A stretch of 64,000 nt of DNA from PALSA-1353 sp036267155 (GTDB taxonomy: Bacteria; Planctomycetota; Phycisphaerae; Tepidisphaerales; Tepidisphaeraceae): assembly GCA_036267155.1 (NCBI GenBank), contig DATAWP010000047.1, positions 1-64,000 on the forward strand, written 5' to 3'. Each line of letters starts with the position of its first letter. Position 1 is the stretch's first letter. The position numbers and the translations under genes were made by a program. Shown in pieces: positions 41,745 to 51,318 of this stretch. The notes beneath the pieces are model-generated. The model saw only the letters and a list, made by a program, of their open reading frames with translations, was not told the origin of the DNA and ran no database searches.

Positions 41745-43604
41745 CTAATAATCCTCCTTCACCGCCTCCTCCAGGTGCATATCCTCCACCCCATCCACTC
41801 CGCGCGTCGTAAAATCCTTCACGCCCCGCAGTTCAAACACCGGCTCCTTCTGAGCGTTCTTCGCCGTCACGTGCTGCAAATATAAACCCTGCGTATCCTC
41901 GACAATAAACGCCGGCCGAACGTCCGGCTCAGTCACGCTCATCTCCACGTTGGTCAATTCCAGCCCGCGCACGTGCCGGATAAAAAATCCCCACGCCGGC
42001 GACCCGCCGAACCGCGAGGGGTCCGGATATGCCTTCACCTCTTCCCACGGCTCGCGCCTCGTCCACGACCCCTTCCCGCCGCCCGGATAAATCAGCCGGA
42101 AATTGTGAATGTGCACGTCTTCAACGTCATGCCCCGGAACCCCGCTGATGATGCACGCAAAGCGCACCGCGGCGCTCTGTGAAATAATGTCGCTGATATT
42201 CACGTGCCGGATCGCGCCCGTTTGCGAGTCCTTCGGCCCGCGCAGCCGGCTCCCCAGCCGGATGTACAGCGGCGCACTCGTCACATCCCGCATCACGATG
42301 TTCGAAATCGCCACGTTGTCGATCACCCCGCCATCCACGCTCTCGATCGCCAGACCCTGGCAATCGTCAAACAAGCAATTCGTGATCGCGATGTTCTTGA
42401 ACCCCCCGTTCGATTCGGTCCCGAACTTGATCCGCCCGGTCCGTGACGTGTGCTTCTTCTTCCCATCCGGCCCGACGCCGTAGTCCGGCCCGATTTTCTT
42501 GAACGTCCCGTCCAGGAGCGACCCTTCCTGATATCCGCCGCTGACCATGCAATTCGAGATCGTCACGTTCTGGGTATCCCGAACATACCCCAACCCGTAC
42601 GAACTCTTGAGCACGATCGCATCGTCATTCGGTGAATTCACGCTGCAATTCGCGACGGTCACATTCCGGCAACAGTCGATGTCCATCCCGTCCCGATTCG
42701 TGTCGATCTTCACGTCGTCGATGGTCAATCCATCCACCGCCGTCGCCAGAATTGCGAAATGTCCCGCCTCATAAATCGAAAAATCCCGAAGAATCACGTT
42801 GTGCGCATGCTTCAGCGCGATCGCCTTGTTTCCGATGCCGCTGCCGAGCGTTTCCTTCTCATCCGGATATTCCGGCTTGGTAGTCGGCTGGGTCGCGGGC
42901 TCGATCGACGGCTGCGTCGCCGCGAACATCGCCGCGAAATCCTGCGTCGGAATATCCGGCGAAATCTGCGTCGTCGCCCACCGCCAGCGGTGATGCCGCA
43001 TCTCGTCCGGCTCCGTCACCGGCCCCGGCTCAACCTCATCCGGACCAACCTCCACCTCCCACGGCTCGGCCGTATCATCCGATGGCTGCGTCGTGTCCCG
43101 CCACGGCTGCGTCGTCGGTGGCTTGATGGCGTCCGGCTTGGGCTTTGGCGACCCGCGATTCAGCGCATCCTTCCCATCGATCATCCCCGGCCCCAGGATC
43201 GCCACGTTATAAACGTTCTCGCCCCAGATCAGGCTGTTGTGCCAATGCGTATGCCCGAAATCCTGATACTGATCCGCGAAGGGAAACGGCTCCGGCGGAT
43301 CGTATTGCCCCTCGTCGGTCGTCCCCGCCGCCTTGATGATCGCTCCGCTTCCGAGGTAAAGCGTCACATTACTCTTGAGATGAATCGAATAGCAGAGATA
43401 TGTCCCCGAAGAAAAATCGACCGTTCCTCCGCCAGCCTTCGCCGCGGCATCGATCGCCTTGTTCACGGCCTGGGTGTCGAGATGTTTGCCATCTCCGCGC
43501 GCTCCGAAGTTTTTAACTTCAAAGACCCCGCTAGCTGCCTGACACCCCCCCAGCATTGCAAAAATCAAAAGGAATCCCAGCGGTGGAAGGATAATATTTT
43601 TCAT
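41745..43604 (-). CDS. GH28 (polygalacturonase-like) lipoprotein
   Basis: About 619 residues. A lipoprotein signal ends in FLLIFAMLGGCQAAS (lipobox LGGC). The right-handed beta-helix starts FEVKNFGARGDGKHLDTQAV. Catalytic aspartates of GH28 fit NRDGMDIDCCRNV and NSPNDDAIVLKS (NTD/DD-type motifs), with RTGRIKFGTESNGGFKN later. Residues ~155-250 are an inserted acidic, Pro/Thr-rich linker with repeated TQP words. It probably degrades pectin or related polymers at the cell surface. No transporters for the products are adjacent. Confidence 0.87.
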   Translation of the reverse strand: MKNIILPPLGFLLIFAMLGGCQAASGVFEVKNFGARGDGKHLDTQAVNKAIDAAAKAGGGTVDFSSGTYLCYSIHLKSNVTLYLGSGAIIKAAGTTDEGQYDPPEPFPFADQYQDFGHTHWHNSLIWGENVYNVAILGPGMIDGKDALNRGSPKPKPDAIKPPTTQPWRDTTQPSDDTAEPWEVEVGPDEVEPGPVTEPDEMRHHRWRWATTQISPDIPTQDFAAMFAATQPSIEPATQPTTKPEYPDEKETLGSGIGNKAIALKHAHNVILRDFSIYEAGHFAILATAVDGLTIDDVKIDTNRDGMDIDCCRNVTVANCSVNSPNDDAIVLKSSYGLGYVRDTQNVTISNCMVSGGYQEGSLLDGTFKKIGPDYGVGPDGKKKHTSRTGRIKFGTESNGGFKNIAITNCLFDDCQGLAIESVDGGVIDNVAISNIVMRDVTSAPLYIRLGSRLRGPKDSQTGAIRHVNISDIISQSAAVRFACIISGVPGHDVEDVHIHNFRLIYPGGGKGSWTRREPWEEVKAYPDPSRFGGSPAWGFFIRHVRGLELTNVEMSVTEPDVRPAFIVEDTQGLYLQHVTAKNAQKEPVFELRGVKDFTTRGVDGVEDMHLEEAVKEDY

Positions 43605-43703
43605 AGATAACAACCGGAGTATAAAGCCAACCCGCCCCGAAAACCAAAATTAACCCTTCAAAGCCCACGGCGCGGCCGCAGGCTTTGCGTGTAAAATCCC
43701 CAA

Positions 43704-45464
43704 ATGCGCTCCCGCGCCTATTTCCCCCCCATCCTGATCTTCGCCGTCGGCGCCTCCCTATGTTATTGGCTCTGGTCCCGCACGGGCGAAATCCTTCTTG
43801 ACTTCGGCAATGAACTCTACACCGCCTGGCAACTCTCCCAGGGAAAAGTCCTCTATCGCGACATCGCCTACCCCTACGGCCCGCTTTCTCCCACTATCAA
43901 CGCCACCGTCATGCGCGTATTCGGCCCCAGCCTGACCACCATTCTCACTGCCAATCTCTTTGTCCTGATTCTCACGACTGCCCTGCTCTACCGCCTCTTG
44001 CGCATCATCGCCGGCCCATTCACCGCAACAGTCGCCACCATTTGCTTTCTCTGCATCTTCGCTTTAAGCACCCCCACCCGCCTGACCAACTACAACTTCC
44101 TCACCCCCTATTCGCATCCGATCATCCATGGATTTCTTCTGTGCCTTGGCACGATTGCCTGCCTCGATTGGTTTTACCGCCGCCGCTCCCAAAGTGCCGT
44201 CATCCTCGGCGGACTTCTCACGGGTCTCGCATTCCTCACCAAGCCCGAAATATTCCTCGGCTGCGCCGCGACGTATCTCCTCGGTCTCGTCGCCGCCAAC
44301 TATCTCACCAGCGCCAAATCCCTTCCCGCCCTTCTCATCGACGCGGTGATCGCAATCCTTCTCCCTCCGCTGGCCACCTACCTGACGTACGCATCTCAAA
44401 TGCCGATCCATACCGCCCTGGACGGCGTCCTGAGCGGCTGGCAATTCATCAACAAGCCGTACGTCGTCTCCACCCCCTTCTACAAAGGAAGCTTCGGGAC
44501 AGATGCGCCCTTTGCTAATTCCATCAGAATGTTCGCGTGCGCCGCCCTTTACGCCGCCGCCGCTTCCGTGCTGGCGATCGTCGCCCTGATCATACGCCGG
44601 CGATCCGCGATATTGCCTGTCGCCTCAGCCCTCGCCGTCGTCGGCTATTTTTCTCTGACCGAAGCCGGCAACTATTTCGATTCATTTTGGCCCGACGCCG
44701 GTTGCGGCTTGCCCCTTTTTTCCATCTTCGCCCTCATTCTCATTTTCTTCCGCCTCACAAGTGCCCGCGCCGATTTCAAAGTCGGCCGCAAAACGCTTCT
44801 TGAATGGTCCCTGGCGATTCTCTCCCTCGCATTCCTCACCAAAATCTTTCTTTTCTCTCGAACCTACCACTACGGGTTCATCCTGGCCGTCCCCGCCGGC
44901 ATGTTGGCGGTGATCGCACTCTTGGATTGGCTGCCGAATTGGATTCAGCGCAGAGGCGGTTCGCGCACCATTATCCAATTCGGCGCGATCAGCCTCCTCG
45001 CCGCCTTCGTCTCGCACAACCTGGTCCTCACCCACGAAGTTCTCGCCGAGCGCACCATGCCCATCCCGCTGATCCTCGGCGGCACGGCCTGGACGCGGCC
45101 GACCAATTCCGCCGCCGTCGCCGCCATCAACTGGCTCGCTCACACGACCGCCACCGCAGTCGTCATCCCCGACTCCGTCGGCATCAACTACGCCGCCGGC
45201 CGCCCCAGTTCCATCCCCTATACCGAATTGAACCCCATGAGTCTGGCCATGTCCGGACCGGACAACGTCCTCGCCGCATTTGACCGCAATCCACCGGACT
45301 TCATTTTGCTGATGGATTTCCCCGAACCCGCCTTCGGCGCCCGCACCTTCGGCCGCGACTACGCATTGCCGCTTTCCCATTGGATCGCCCAGCACTATCG
45401 CCGCATCGCCACTTTCCACGGCGGCGAACATCCGATCGATCTATGGAAAAGAAAGGGCCATTGA
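43704..45464 (+). CDS. Large polytopic membrane protein, GT39-like
   Basis: 586 residues with about 11-12 hydrophobic segments. ILLDFGNELYTAWQLSQGKV, then LYRDIAYPYGPLSPTIN, is the characteristic first periplasmic loop of dolichyl-phosphate-mannose/ArnT-type glycosyltransferases (GT-C). The C-terminal ~100 residues are soluble (AGRPSSIPYTELNPMSLAMS, DFPEPAFGARTFG). The sugar and acceptor are unknown. It is divergent from the GH28 gene, with a small hairpin-prone AAAGCCCACGGCG sequence between them. Confidence 0.75.
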   Translation: MRSRAYFPPILIFAVGASLCYWLWSRTGEILLDFGNELYTAWQLSQGKVLYRDIAYPYGPLSPTINATVMRVFGPSLTTILTANLFVLILTTALLYRLLRIIAGPFTATVATICFLCIFALSTPTRLTNYNFLTPYSHPIIHGFLLCLGTIACLDWFYRRRSQSAVILGGLLTGLAFLTKPEIFLGCAATYLLGLVAANYLTSAKSLPALLIDAVIAILLPPLATYLTYASQMPIHTALDGVLSGWQFINKPYVVSTPFYKGSFGTDAPFANSIRMFACAALYAAAASVLAIVALIIRRRSAILPVASALAVVGYFSLTEAGNYFDSFWPDAGCGLPLFSIFALILIFFRLTSARADFKVGRKTLLEWSLAILSLAFLTKIFLFSRTYHYGFILAVPAGMLAVIALLDWLPNWIQRRGGSRTIIQFGAISLLAAFVSHNLVLTHEVLAERTMPIPLILGGTAWTRPTNSAAVAAINWLAHTTATAVVIPDSVGINYAAGRPSSIPYTELNPMSLAMSGPDNVLAAFDRNPPDFILLMDFPEPAFGARTFGRDYALPLSHWIAQHYRRIATFHGGEHPIDLWKRKGH

Positions 45465-45572
45465 TTTTTTTGCGGACAGTCCCGTTCGCCGCGAACTCGC
45501 CCCGAACCCTCGGTTCGATTAACATAATCCTGCCGCCGACCGCGCAGAAGAAACACACGCCGCTCCGGTTGC

Positions 45573-46643
45573 CTACGCGGCTTTGCCGGCAGCGGTCAGC
45601 ATTTTGATTCCGGCCAGCAGCGCGTTGTTCTCGTGACTTTGGCCGATCGTGATGCGGATTTTGTCCTGCAGGCCAGGGAGATCGAAATAGCGCACTAAGA
45701 TCCCTTGCTGCTTCAGGCCCTGGTACATCTCCTTGCCGTGGCCGGAAGGGACGGCGGCCAAGATGAAATTGGCCTGACTGGGGAGGACTGTCCAGCCGAG
45801 TTGGGTGAGTTCGGCGCTGAGGCGCGTGCGCTCGGATTTGATGTTTTCCCAGGTGCCGCGGGCGTAGGCCTGGTCCTCGATCGCGGCCGTGGCGGCGATA
45901 ATCGACACGGCGTCGCAGTTGTAGCTGTCTTTTACTTTCATCATTTGCGCGATGACCGTCGGCTGGGCGATGGCGTAGCCGAAGCGTAGGCCGGCGAGGG
46001 AATAGGCCTTGCTCAGCGTGCGCGTGATGACCAGGTTGGGGAATTGCTGGATCAGGGCAACGCAGTTGTCATCGGCGAAATCGGCGTAGGCTTCATCGAC
46101 CAGCAAAAGACCCTGGAAATTTCGGGCCAACTCGGCCACCTTTAGGGGAGAAACGAATGTGCCGCTGGGTGCGTTGGGGTTGGCCAGATAAATTGCGTGG
46201 GCGCCGCTGCCGGCAAGCACGTCGACGGGAAGATTCCAATCGCGCTCCCAGGGCAGCGGCTGGGCCTTGGCGTCTTGCAAGCCGGCCAGCACCGAATAGA
46301 GCGAATACGTCGGATCGGGAAACGCCAGCGTCCCGCCGGGAGGGACGAAGCATCGCGTGGCGATGGTCAGGAGATCGTCGCTGCCGTTGCCGGCAACGAT
46401 GTGCTCGCGCGTGACGCCGTGAAGTTTGGCGGCGGCGTCACGAAAAACGTCGGCGGTGGGATTGGGATATCGACGTAATGTTTCGGCACTAAGGGCGGCA
46501 ATGGCTTGCATCACTCGCTCGCTGGGCTGATAGGGATTTTCGTTGGTGTTCAGCTTGACGACGCGCTCCCCCGCCGCCGGTTGTTCGCCGGGCTCATACC
46601 CTTGCATCTCGCGCACGGATGCTCGAACGAATTGCGGAGCCAT
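45573..46643 (-). CDS. hisC: Histidinol-phosphate aminotransferase
   Basis: A 356-residue PLP enzyme of histidine biosynthesis (fold type I). LNTNENPYQPSERVMQAIA, GNGSDDLLTIATRCFV, LANPNAPSGTFVS, LLVDEAYADFAD and TRTLSKAYSLAGLRFGYAIA, which carries the PLP-binding Lys, are all present. ATG at 46643 is chosen; the 20-codon extension upstream falls in the inverted repeat 46661-46729. It follows hisD in transcription order. Confidence 0.94.
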   Translation of the reverse strand: MAPQFVRASVREMQGYEPGEQPAAGERVVKLNTNENPYQPSERVMQAIAALSAETLRRYPNPTADVFRDAAAKLHGVTREHIVAGNGSDDLLTIATRCFVPPGGTLAFPDPTYSLYSVLAGLQDAKAQPLPWERDWNLPVDVLAGSGAHAIYLANPNAPSGTFVSPLKVAELARNFQGLLLVDEAYADFADDNCVALIQQFPNLVITRTLSKAYSLAGLRFGYAIAQPTVIAQMMKVKDSYNCDAVSIIAATAAIEDQAYARGTWENIKSERTRLSAELTQLGWTVLPSQANFILAAVPSGHGKEMYQGLKQQGILVRYFDLPGLQDKIRITIGQSHENNALLAGIKMLTAAGKAA

Positions 46644-46660
46644 GGCGAGGAGTATAGTCC

Positions 46661-46729
46661 ATAGAGACGATGAGACAAAGAGACGGGGTGCGCGGATATT
46701 CACTCCGTCTCATTGTCTCTATATCTCTT
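46661..46729. repeat. Inverted repeat 'ATAGAGACGATGAGACAAAG' at the hisD 3' end
   Basis: Left arm 46661-46686 (ATAGAGACGATGAGACAAAG then AGACGG) and right arm 46705-46729 (CCGTCTCATTGTCTCTATAT then CTCTT) are reverse complements with few mismatches and an 18-base loop. The right arm supplies the final codons and TAG stop of hisD. The element separates hisD from hisC. Confidence 0.8.
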
Positions 46730-48035
46730 CTTCCCGCACCTCCACGCTCCGCGCATGCCCATCCAGCCCTTCGGCCTTGGCCAGTGCCACAATCGCGCCG
46801 GCGTCAGCGCGAAGGCCGTCGGCATCGTAGCGCGCGACGCTGGATCGCTTGAGGAATTCGTACACGCTGATGCCGCTGGAAAAACGGGCGGTGGTGTTGG
46901 TCGGCAAACAATGGCTCGGACCAGCAACGTAATCGCCGGCGGCCACGGGAGAATACGGTCCGACGAAGACGGCGCCGGCGTGGTGCAGCTTTTTGAGGAC
47001 TGTCTGGTTGTCGCGGGTTTGAATATTGACGTGCTCGGCCGCGAAACGGTCCGCCAGCGCGATCAGATCATCCATCGAATCGGCGACGATAATCGCGCTG
47101 TGATGGGTGATCGCTTTTTCGGCGGCGGGCCGCCGGGGAAGCGTTGAGATTTGTTTTTCCAACTCGCCGCGAACGGCCTGGGCGAGGGATTGGCTGGTCG
47201 TGAGGAGAAAACAACTTCCCGGGTCGTGCTCGGCCTGGGCGAGGAGATCGGCGGCGATGAACTGGGCGTTGCCGGAATCGTCGGCGAGGGTCAGGATTTC
47301 GCTGGGGCCCAGGAAGCCATCGATGCCGACGCAGCCGGCAACGGCGCGCTTGGCGAGCTGCACGTAGATGTTGCCGGGACCGACGATCTTATCGACTTTG
47401 GGAATGGTGGCCGTGCCGAAGGCCATGGCGGCGATGGCGGCCGCGCCGCCGGCGCGATAGACATCGGTCAGATGCAGTTCGTGACAAGCCGCGAGGACCA
47501 GATCGCTGCGGCCGTATTTGCTCGGAGGAGAGCAGACGACGATGCGTTTCACCCCCGCCACCTGGGCGGGAACGGCGAGCATGATCAGGCTCGAGGGATA
47601 TGCCGCCTTTCCGCCGGGGAAATAGAGTCCCGCCGATTCGACGGGGGTAAAGCGCAAGCCGAGTTCGACGCCCGGCCGGCGGAGCGGCGGCGGATCTTTG
47701 GGCATGACATGGGTTTGATATTCGCGCACCTGGCTGATCGATCGCCGAATCGCGGCCAACTGGTCCGCGGGCAACCGGCGAGTCGCGTCGGCCATCTCAT
47801 TTTGCGTAACGCGAATCTGGGCGGTGGAGAAATCGGGATCGTCGAAATCTCGGGAGCTGGCGACCAAGGCGTCATCGCCACGCTGGGCGACGTCGGCGAG
47901 AATCTTCTGCACGGCCGCGACCTGCTTGGCCCGCTCGCCGGTTCCGAGGGACAATGCCACGGGATCGAGGGCGAGATCGCGCAGAAGTTCCTCGACGCGG
48001 GATTTATCTTTGTCGAGGGTCAAAATCGAAATCAT
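46719..48035 (-). CDS. hisD: Histidinol dehydrogenase
   Basis: A 438-residue zinc enzyme that makes histidine from histidinol in two NAD-dependent steps. FTPVESAGLYFPGGKAAYPS and VDKIVGPGNIYVQLAKRAV are signature stretches. Zinc ligands are in DLLAQAEHDPGSC and AGPSHCLPT, and the catalytic Glu-His pair is in FAAEHVNIQTRD. Length is normal. The last codons and stop lie inside an inverted-repeat arm. It follows the peptide ABC array after the repeat at 48045-48153. No Shine-Dalgarno sequence is visible before its ATG. Confidence 0.95.
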   Translation of the reverse strand: MISILTLDKDKSRVEELLRDLALDPVALSLGTGERAKQVAAVQKILADVAQRGDDALVASSRDFDDPDFSTAQIRVTQNEMADATRRLPADQLAAIRRSISQVREYQTHVMPKDPPPLRRPGVELGLRFTPVESAGLYFPGGKAAYPSSLIMLAVPAQVAGVKRIVVCSPPSKYGRSDLVLAACHELHLTDVYRAGGAAAIAAMAFGTATIPKVDKIVGPGNIYVQLAKRAVAGCVGIDGFLGPSEILTLADDSGNAQFIAADLLAQAEHDPGSCFLLTTSQSLAQAVRGELEKQISTLPRRPAAEKAITHHSAIIVADSMDDLIALADRFAAEHVNIQTRDNQTVLKKLHHAGAVFVGPYSPVAAGDYVAGPSHCLPTNTTARFSSGISVYEFLKRSSVARYDADGLRADAGAIVALAKAEGLDGHARSVEVREEEI

Positions 48036-48044
48036 GGGAGGATT

Positions 48045-48153
48045 TTAGCCGCAGATGAGGAACATGCACACAGATGGAATGCGGGAATTGGAGGAACGTC
48101 GCGCATTTTGCTTTGTCTTCATCTGCGTGCATCTGATTTTTATCCGTGGCTAA
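48045..48153. repeat. Inverted repeat 'TTAGCCGCAGATGA / CATCTGCGTGCATCTG' between oppF and hisD
   Basis: The left arm 48045-48076 (TTAGCCGCAGATGAGGAACA then TGCACACAGATG) is the reverse counterpart of the right arm 48120-48153 (CATCTGCGTGCATCTGATTT then TTATCCGTGGCTAA), with a 43-base loop. The right arm starts three bases after the TAA of oppF. A single copy of the same sentence is at 228-262. Confidence 0.78.
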
Positions 48154-48155
48154 TG

Positions 48156-49280
48156 TTATTTAGTCGCCCAGCACGCCGCGACGTGGCCGGCGCTGCCGTT
48201 TTTGGGCTCCAGCGGCGGGGTTTGGGTGGCGCATTTGGTCAGGACGCGAAATCTGTCGCCACCGCTTTCAACTTCCGTGGTGCCGCCGAAGTCGATGACG
48301 CGCAGAGAGATGGTTCCGCCGGCGCCGCGGTAGGCGATGGAGACGGGCGCGTTGGGATCGGCGGCGCCTTTGGCGGCGGCTTCGCGCGTCAATTGACAAC
48401 GGGGATGGAATGGGCATCCGAGCGGCGGATCGGCGGGCGAGGGAACTTCGCCGCCGAGGACTATCCGGTCGCGCTTGCGGCGCGGATCGGGCTCGGGGAC
48501 GGCTGAGAGTAATGCCGTGGTGTAGGGGTGCTTGGGGTTGGCGTACAGATCACGGGCGTCGGCTTTTTCCACGATCCGGCCGAGATACATGACCGCCACC
48601 TCGTCGGAGAAGTGTTCCACCACGGCGAGGTTATGAGCGATGAAGAGGTAAGCAATGTTTCGCTCGGTGCGGAGGTCGGCCAGGAGATTTAGGATCTGGC
48701 TCTGGATGGAGACGTCCAGGGCCGAGACGGGTTCGTCGCAGACGATGAAATCGGGCGAGAGAGCCAGGGCGCGGGCGATGCCGATGCGCTGGCGCTGGCC
48801 GCCGGAGAATTCGTGGGGATATTTGGCAGCGTCGTTTGCATCCAGGCCGACGCGCTGGAGGAGAGATGCGACCATTTTGCGTTTTTCCTGGCCGCGGGCG
48901 ATTCCGTGGACCTCGATCGGCTCGCCGATGATGTTGCCGACGCGCATGCGCGGATTGAGGCTTCCGACGGGGTCCTGGAAGATGACCTGCATTTTTCGGC
49001 GCAGGCGGCGGAGCTTCGCGCCGCGATAGGCCAGGAAATCTTCGCCGTTGAAGCAGACGCTTCCGGAGGTTGGGGGAATGAGGCGAAGGATCGAGCGGCC
49101 GACGGTGGTCTTGCCGCAGCCGGATTCCCCGACGAGGCCCAGGGTTTTGCCCGTCCGGATGTCGAAGCTGACGCCATCGACGGCTTTGACCCATCCAACG
49201 GTGCGGGAGAGGACGCCGCGCTTAATGGGGAAATAGGTCTTCAAATCGCGGACTTGCAGCAGGGGAATGTTGTCGCTCAC
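48156..49280 (-). CDS. oppF: Oligopeptide ABC transporter ATPase (OppF/DppF type)
   Basis: A 374-residue ATPase energising peptide uptake. Walker A LGLVGESGCGKTTVGRSILR, signature PHEFSGGQRQRIGIARALAL, Walker B FIVCDEPVSALDVSIQSQIL. The family-specific C-terminal oligopeptide/dipeptide domain has HPYTTALLSAVPEPDP and CPFHPRCQLT; the extra ~50 residues after it (GAGGTISLRVIDFGGTTEVE) are unusual. It overlaps oppD by four bases. It is the last ABC gene of the array. Confidence 0.92.
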   Translation of the reverse strand: MSDNIPLLQVRDLKTYFPIKRGVLSRTVGWVKAVDGVSFDIRTGKTLGLVGESGCGKTTVGRSILRLIPPTSGSVCFNGEDFLAYRGAKLRRLRRKMQVIFQDPVGSLNPRMRVGNIIGEPIEVHGIARGQEKRKMVASLLQRVGLDANDAAKYPHEFSGGQRQRIGIARALALSPDFIVCDEPVSALDVSIQSQILNLLADLRTERNIAYLFIAHNLAVVEHFSDEVAVMYLGRIVEKADARDLYANPKHPYTTALLSAVPEPDPRRKRDRIVLGGEVPSPADPPLGCPFHPRCQLTREAAAKGAADPNAPVSIAYRGAGGTISLRVIDFGGTTEVESGGDRFRVLTKCATQTPPLEPKNGSAGHVAACWATK

Positions 49281-50317
49281 CTTGGCACCTCCGCGGCGCG
49301 CCGCGCATCGGTTGTGGGCGGAGTGATCGGCTTGCTGGCGAAATTTTCGATGTGATGGCAGGCGGCCCAGTGACGCTGCGTGACTTCCCGTAGCGGCGGC
49401 TCTTCACGCATACACAGTTGGTCGCCGTTCATTCGCGGACATCTTGGATGGAATTTGCAACCGGTGGGAAACCGGCTTGGGCTCGGCACAGAGCCGGGGA
49501 TTGTTTCCAGCCGCTGGTGAACGTGGCCCAGGCGCGGCATGGCTCGGAAGAGGCCCTCGGTGTAGGGATGCCGAGGGAAATCGAACAGATCGTTCACGGG
49601 GGCGCATTCGACGATCTTGCTGGCATACATCACTGCGACGGCGTCGGCGTTCTCGGCGACGACGCCGAGGTCGTGCGTGATGAGCATCACGGCCATGCCG
49701 CGCTCTTCCTGCAATTTCCGAAGCAATTCGAGAATCTGTGCCTGGATCGTCACGTCCAGGGCGGTGGTCGGTTCATCGGCGATGAGCAGTTTTGGACGGC
49801 AGGAAAGGGCCATGGCGATCATGATTCGCTGGCGCATGCCGCCGGAGAGGCGGTGCGGATATTCGTGCAGACGCTTGTGGGGGTCGGCGATTCCGACATC
49901 GTGCATGGATTGTTCGGCGATTTCGTAGGCTTCCCTGCTGTGAACTTTCTGATGAAGCTGGACGGCTTCAACAATCTGCTCGCCGACGGTGAAGACTGGA
50001 TTGAGAGAAGTCATCGGCTCCTGAAAGATCATGGCGATGTCTTTGCCGCGGACGGATTGCATTTGACGTTCGGTTAACGGGAGCAGGTCGCGGCCTTCAA
50101 AAAGGATCTGACCGCTGAGAACTCTTCCGGGCGGACTGGGAATCAAGCGGAGGATGGAAAGAGCGGTGACGGATTTTCCGCAGCCGCTTTCGCCGACGAC
50201 GGCAACGGTTTGGCCGGGAAAGATGGAAAGGGAGACGTTCTGGACGGCGCGGATCTGGCCGGCGTCGGTGTCGAAGGCGACGGTGAGGTTGCGAAGTTCC
50301 AGAAGCGGGTCGGCCAT
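49277..50317 (-). CDS. oppD: Oligopeptide ABC transporter ATPase (OppD/DppD type)
   Basis: A 346-residue ATPase. Walker A TVAVVGESGCGKSVTALSIL, signature PHRLSGGMRQRIMIAMALSC, Walker B LLIADEPTTALDVTIQAQIL, then HPYTEGLFRAMPRLGHVHQR and the Cys-containing GCKFHPRCPRMNGDQLCM, a 4Fe-4S-like motif found in many OppD proteins. It pairs with OppF. As the only ATPase pair in the array it probably serves both permease sets. Stop and start overlap by one base with the upstream permease. Confidence 0.92.
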   Translation of the reverse strand: MADPLLELRNLTVAFDTDAGQIRAVQNVSLSIFPGQTVAVVGESGCGKSVTALSILRLIPSPPGRVLSGQILFEGRDLLPLTERQMQSVRGKDIAMIFQEPMTSLNPVFTVGEQIVEAVQLHQKVHSREAYEIAEQSMHDVGIADPHKRLHEYPHRLSGGMRQRIMIAMALSCRPKLLIADEPTTALDVTIQAQILELLRKLQEERGMAVMLITHDLGVVAENADAVAVMYASKIVECAPVNDLFDFPRHPYTEGLFRAMPRLGHVHQRLETIPGSVPSPSRFPTGCKFHPRCPRMNGDQLCMREEPPLREVTQRHWAACHHIENFASKPITPPTTDARRAAEVPR

Positions 50318-51318
50318 TATTTTACTCCGTGCAGTTTGGGGTCCAGGGCATCCCGCATCGCATCACCCAGTACGTTCAGGGCGAGCGAGAGTATCAGAAT
50401 CGCCACGGTTGCCGCCGTCAGTTCCCACCAGACTCCGCGGAGCAATTCCAGCTTGGAATCGTCGATCATTCTTCCCCAGCTTGGCTTGCTGGTGATGCCG
50501 AGTCCGAGAAACGCCAGGATGGTTTCCGCCTGAATGTAAGCGACGGAGCTGAGGCTGAACGTGATCAGGATAATGTGGAATGTATTGGGAAGAACGTGGC
50601 GAAAGAGGATTCGCGGCTGGCGCAATCCCAAAGCGCGGGCGGCGACGACGAAATCGAGATCGCGCAGCTTGATGACCTCTCCGCGAATCAGGCGGCAAAG
50701 GCCTACCCAGTCGGTCAGTCCCAGGGCAAGGATGACCGTGCTCGATCCGCCGAAGAATTGGGCGATGCGCGACTGCGTCGTGCCGGCGTTCAGGGTCTGC
50801 ATGTTTTGAATCACATAGGCCATGGCGATGACCAGCAGGAGCCAGGGAATGCTGCTGACGGTGGAGTATAGCCAGGTAATCAGGTCATCCACCCAGCCGC
50901 CGAAATATCCGGCGAAGAGGCCGAGCACGGCGCCGATGGAGATGCTGATGGCACAGGTGCAGACCATGATGAGCAGGGCCAATCGCGTTCCGTAGAGAAG
51001 CCGCCAGAAGACGCTGCGGCCCTCGAAATCCAGCCCGAACCAGCGCTCGGGGGCGATGGTTTTGCTTCCATTGTCCAGCGTTCTCCAGAACGACGGTGGA
51101 GCATAGGTTTTATCCGCGGAATACGGCTGATCGATCCTGGCGGCGACGTAGGGGGTGAAGCTGAACAGCCCAACCGCGACGTAGATTGCCACAATGATCA
51201 GGCTCATGAGGGAAAGCCGATTGCCGAGCAGGCGGCGCCAGGCTTCGCGCCCAATGGACCGCGGTGGGACCGGCGGAGGCGGCTGAGAAATCCCGGCGTG
51301 TTCCGGAGCGGCGCTCAT
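50317..51318 (-). CDS. oppC: Oligopeptide ABC transporter permease (OppC type), set 2
   Basis: A 333-residue permease. A Pro-rich cytoplasmic N-terminus (ISQPPPPVPPRSIGREAWRR) leads to about six membrane helices and a large periplasmic loop after the first (~55-105). The ATPase-docking loop is VVAARALGLRQPRILFRHVL followed by PN. ETILAFLGLGITSKPSWGRM is the OppC/DppC hallmark. It overlaps oppB by four bases upstream and oppD by one downstream. Confidence 0.92.
   Translation of the reverse strand: MSAAPEHAGISQPPPPVPPRSIGREAWRRLLGNRLSLMSLIIVAIYVAVGLFSFTPYVAARIDQPYSADKTYAPPSFWRTLDNGSKTIAPERWFGLDFEGRSVFWRLLYGTRLALLIMVCTCAISISIGAVLGLFAGYFGGWVDDLITWLYSTVSSIPWLLLVIAMAYVIQNMQTLNAGTTQSRIAQFFGGSSTVILALGLTDWVGLCRLIRGEVIKLRDLDFVVAARALGLRQPRILFRHVLPNTFHIILITFSLSSVAYIQAETILAFLGLGITSKPSWGRMIDDSKLELLRGVWWELTAATVAILILSLALNVLGDAMRDALDPKLHGVK

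Noticed and set aside
43658..43686. AAAGCCCACGGCGCGGCCGC then AGGCTTT hairpin between the GH28 and membrane-protein genes, with a similar phrase at 40064
   Set aside because: Stem is imperfect and has no T-run; could be chance in G+C-rich DNA.
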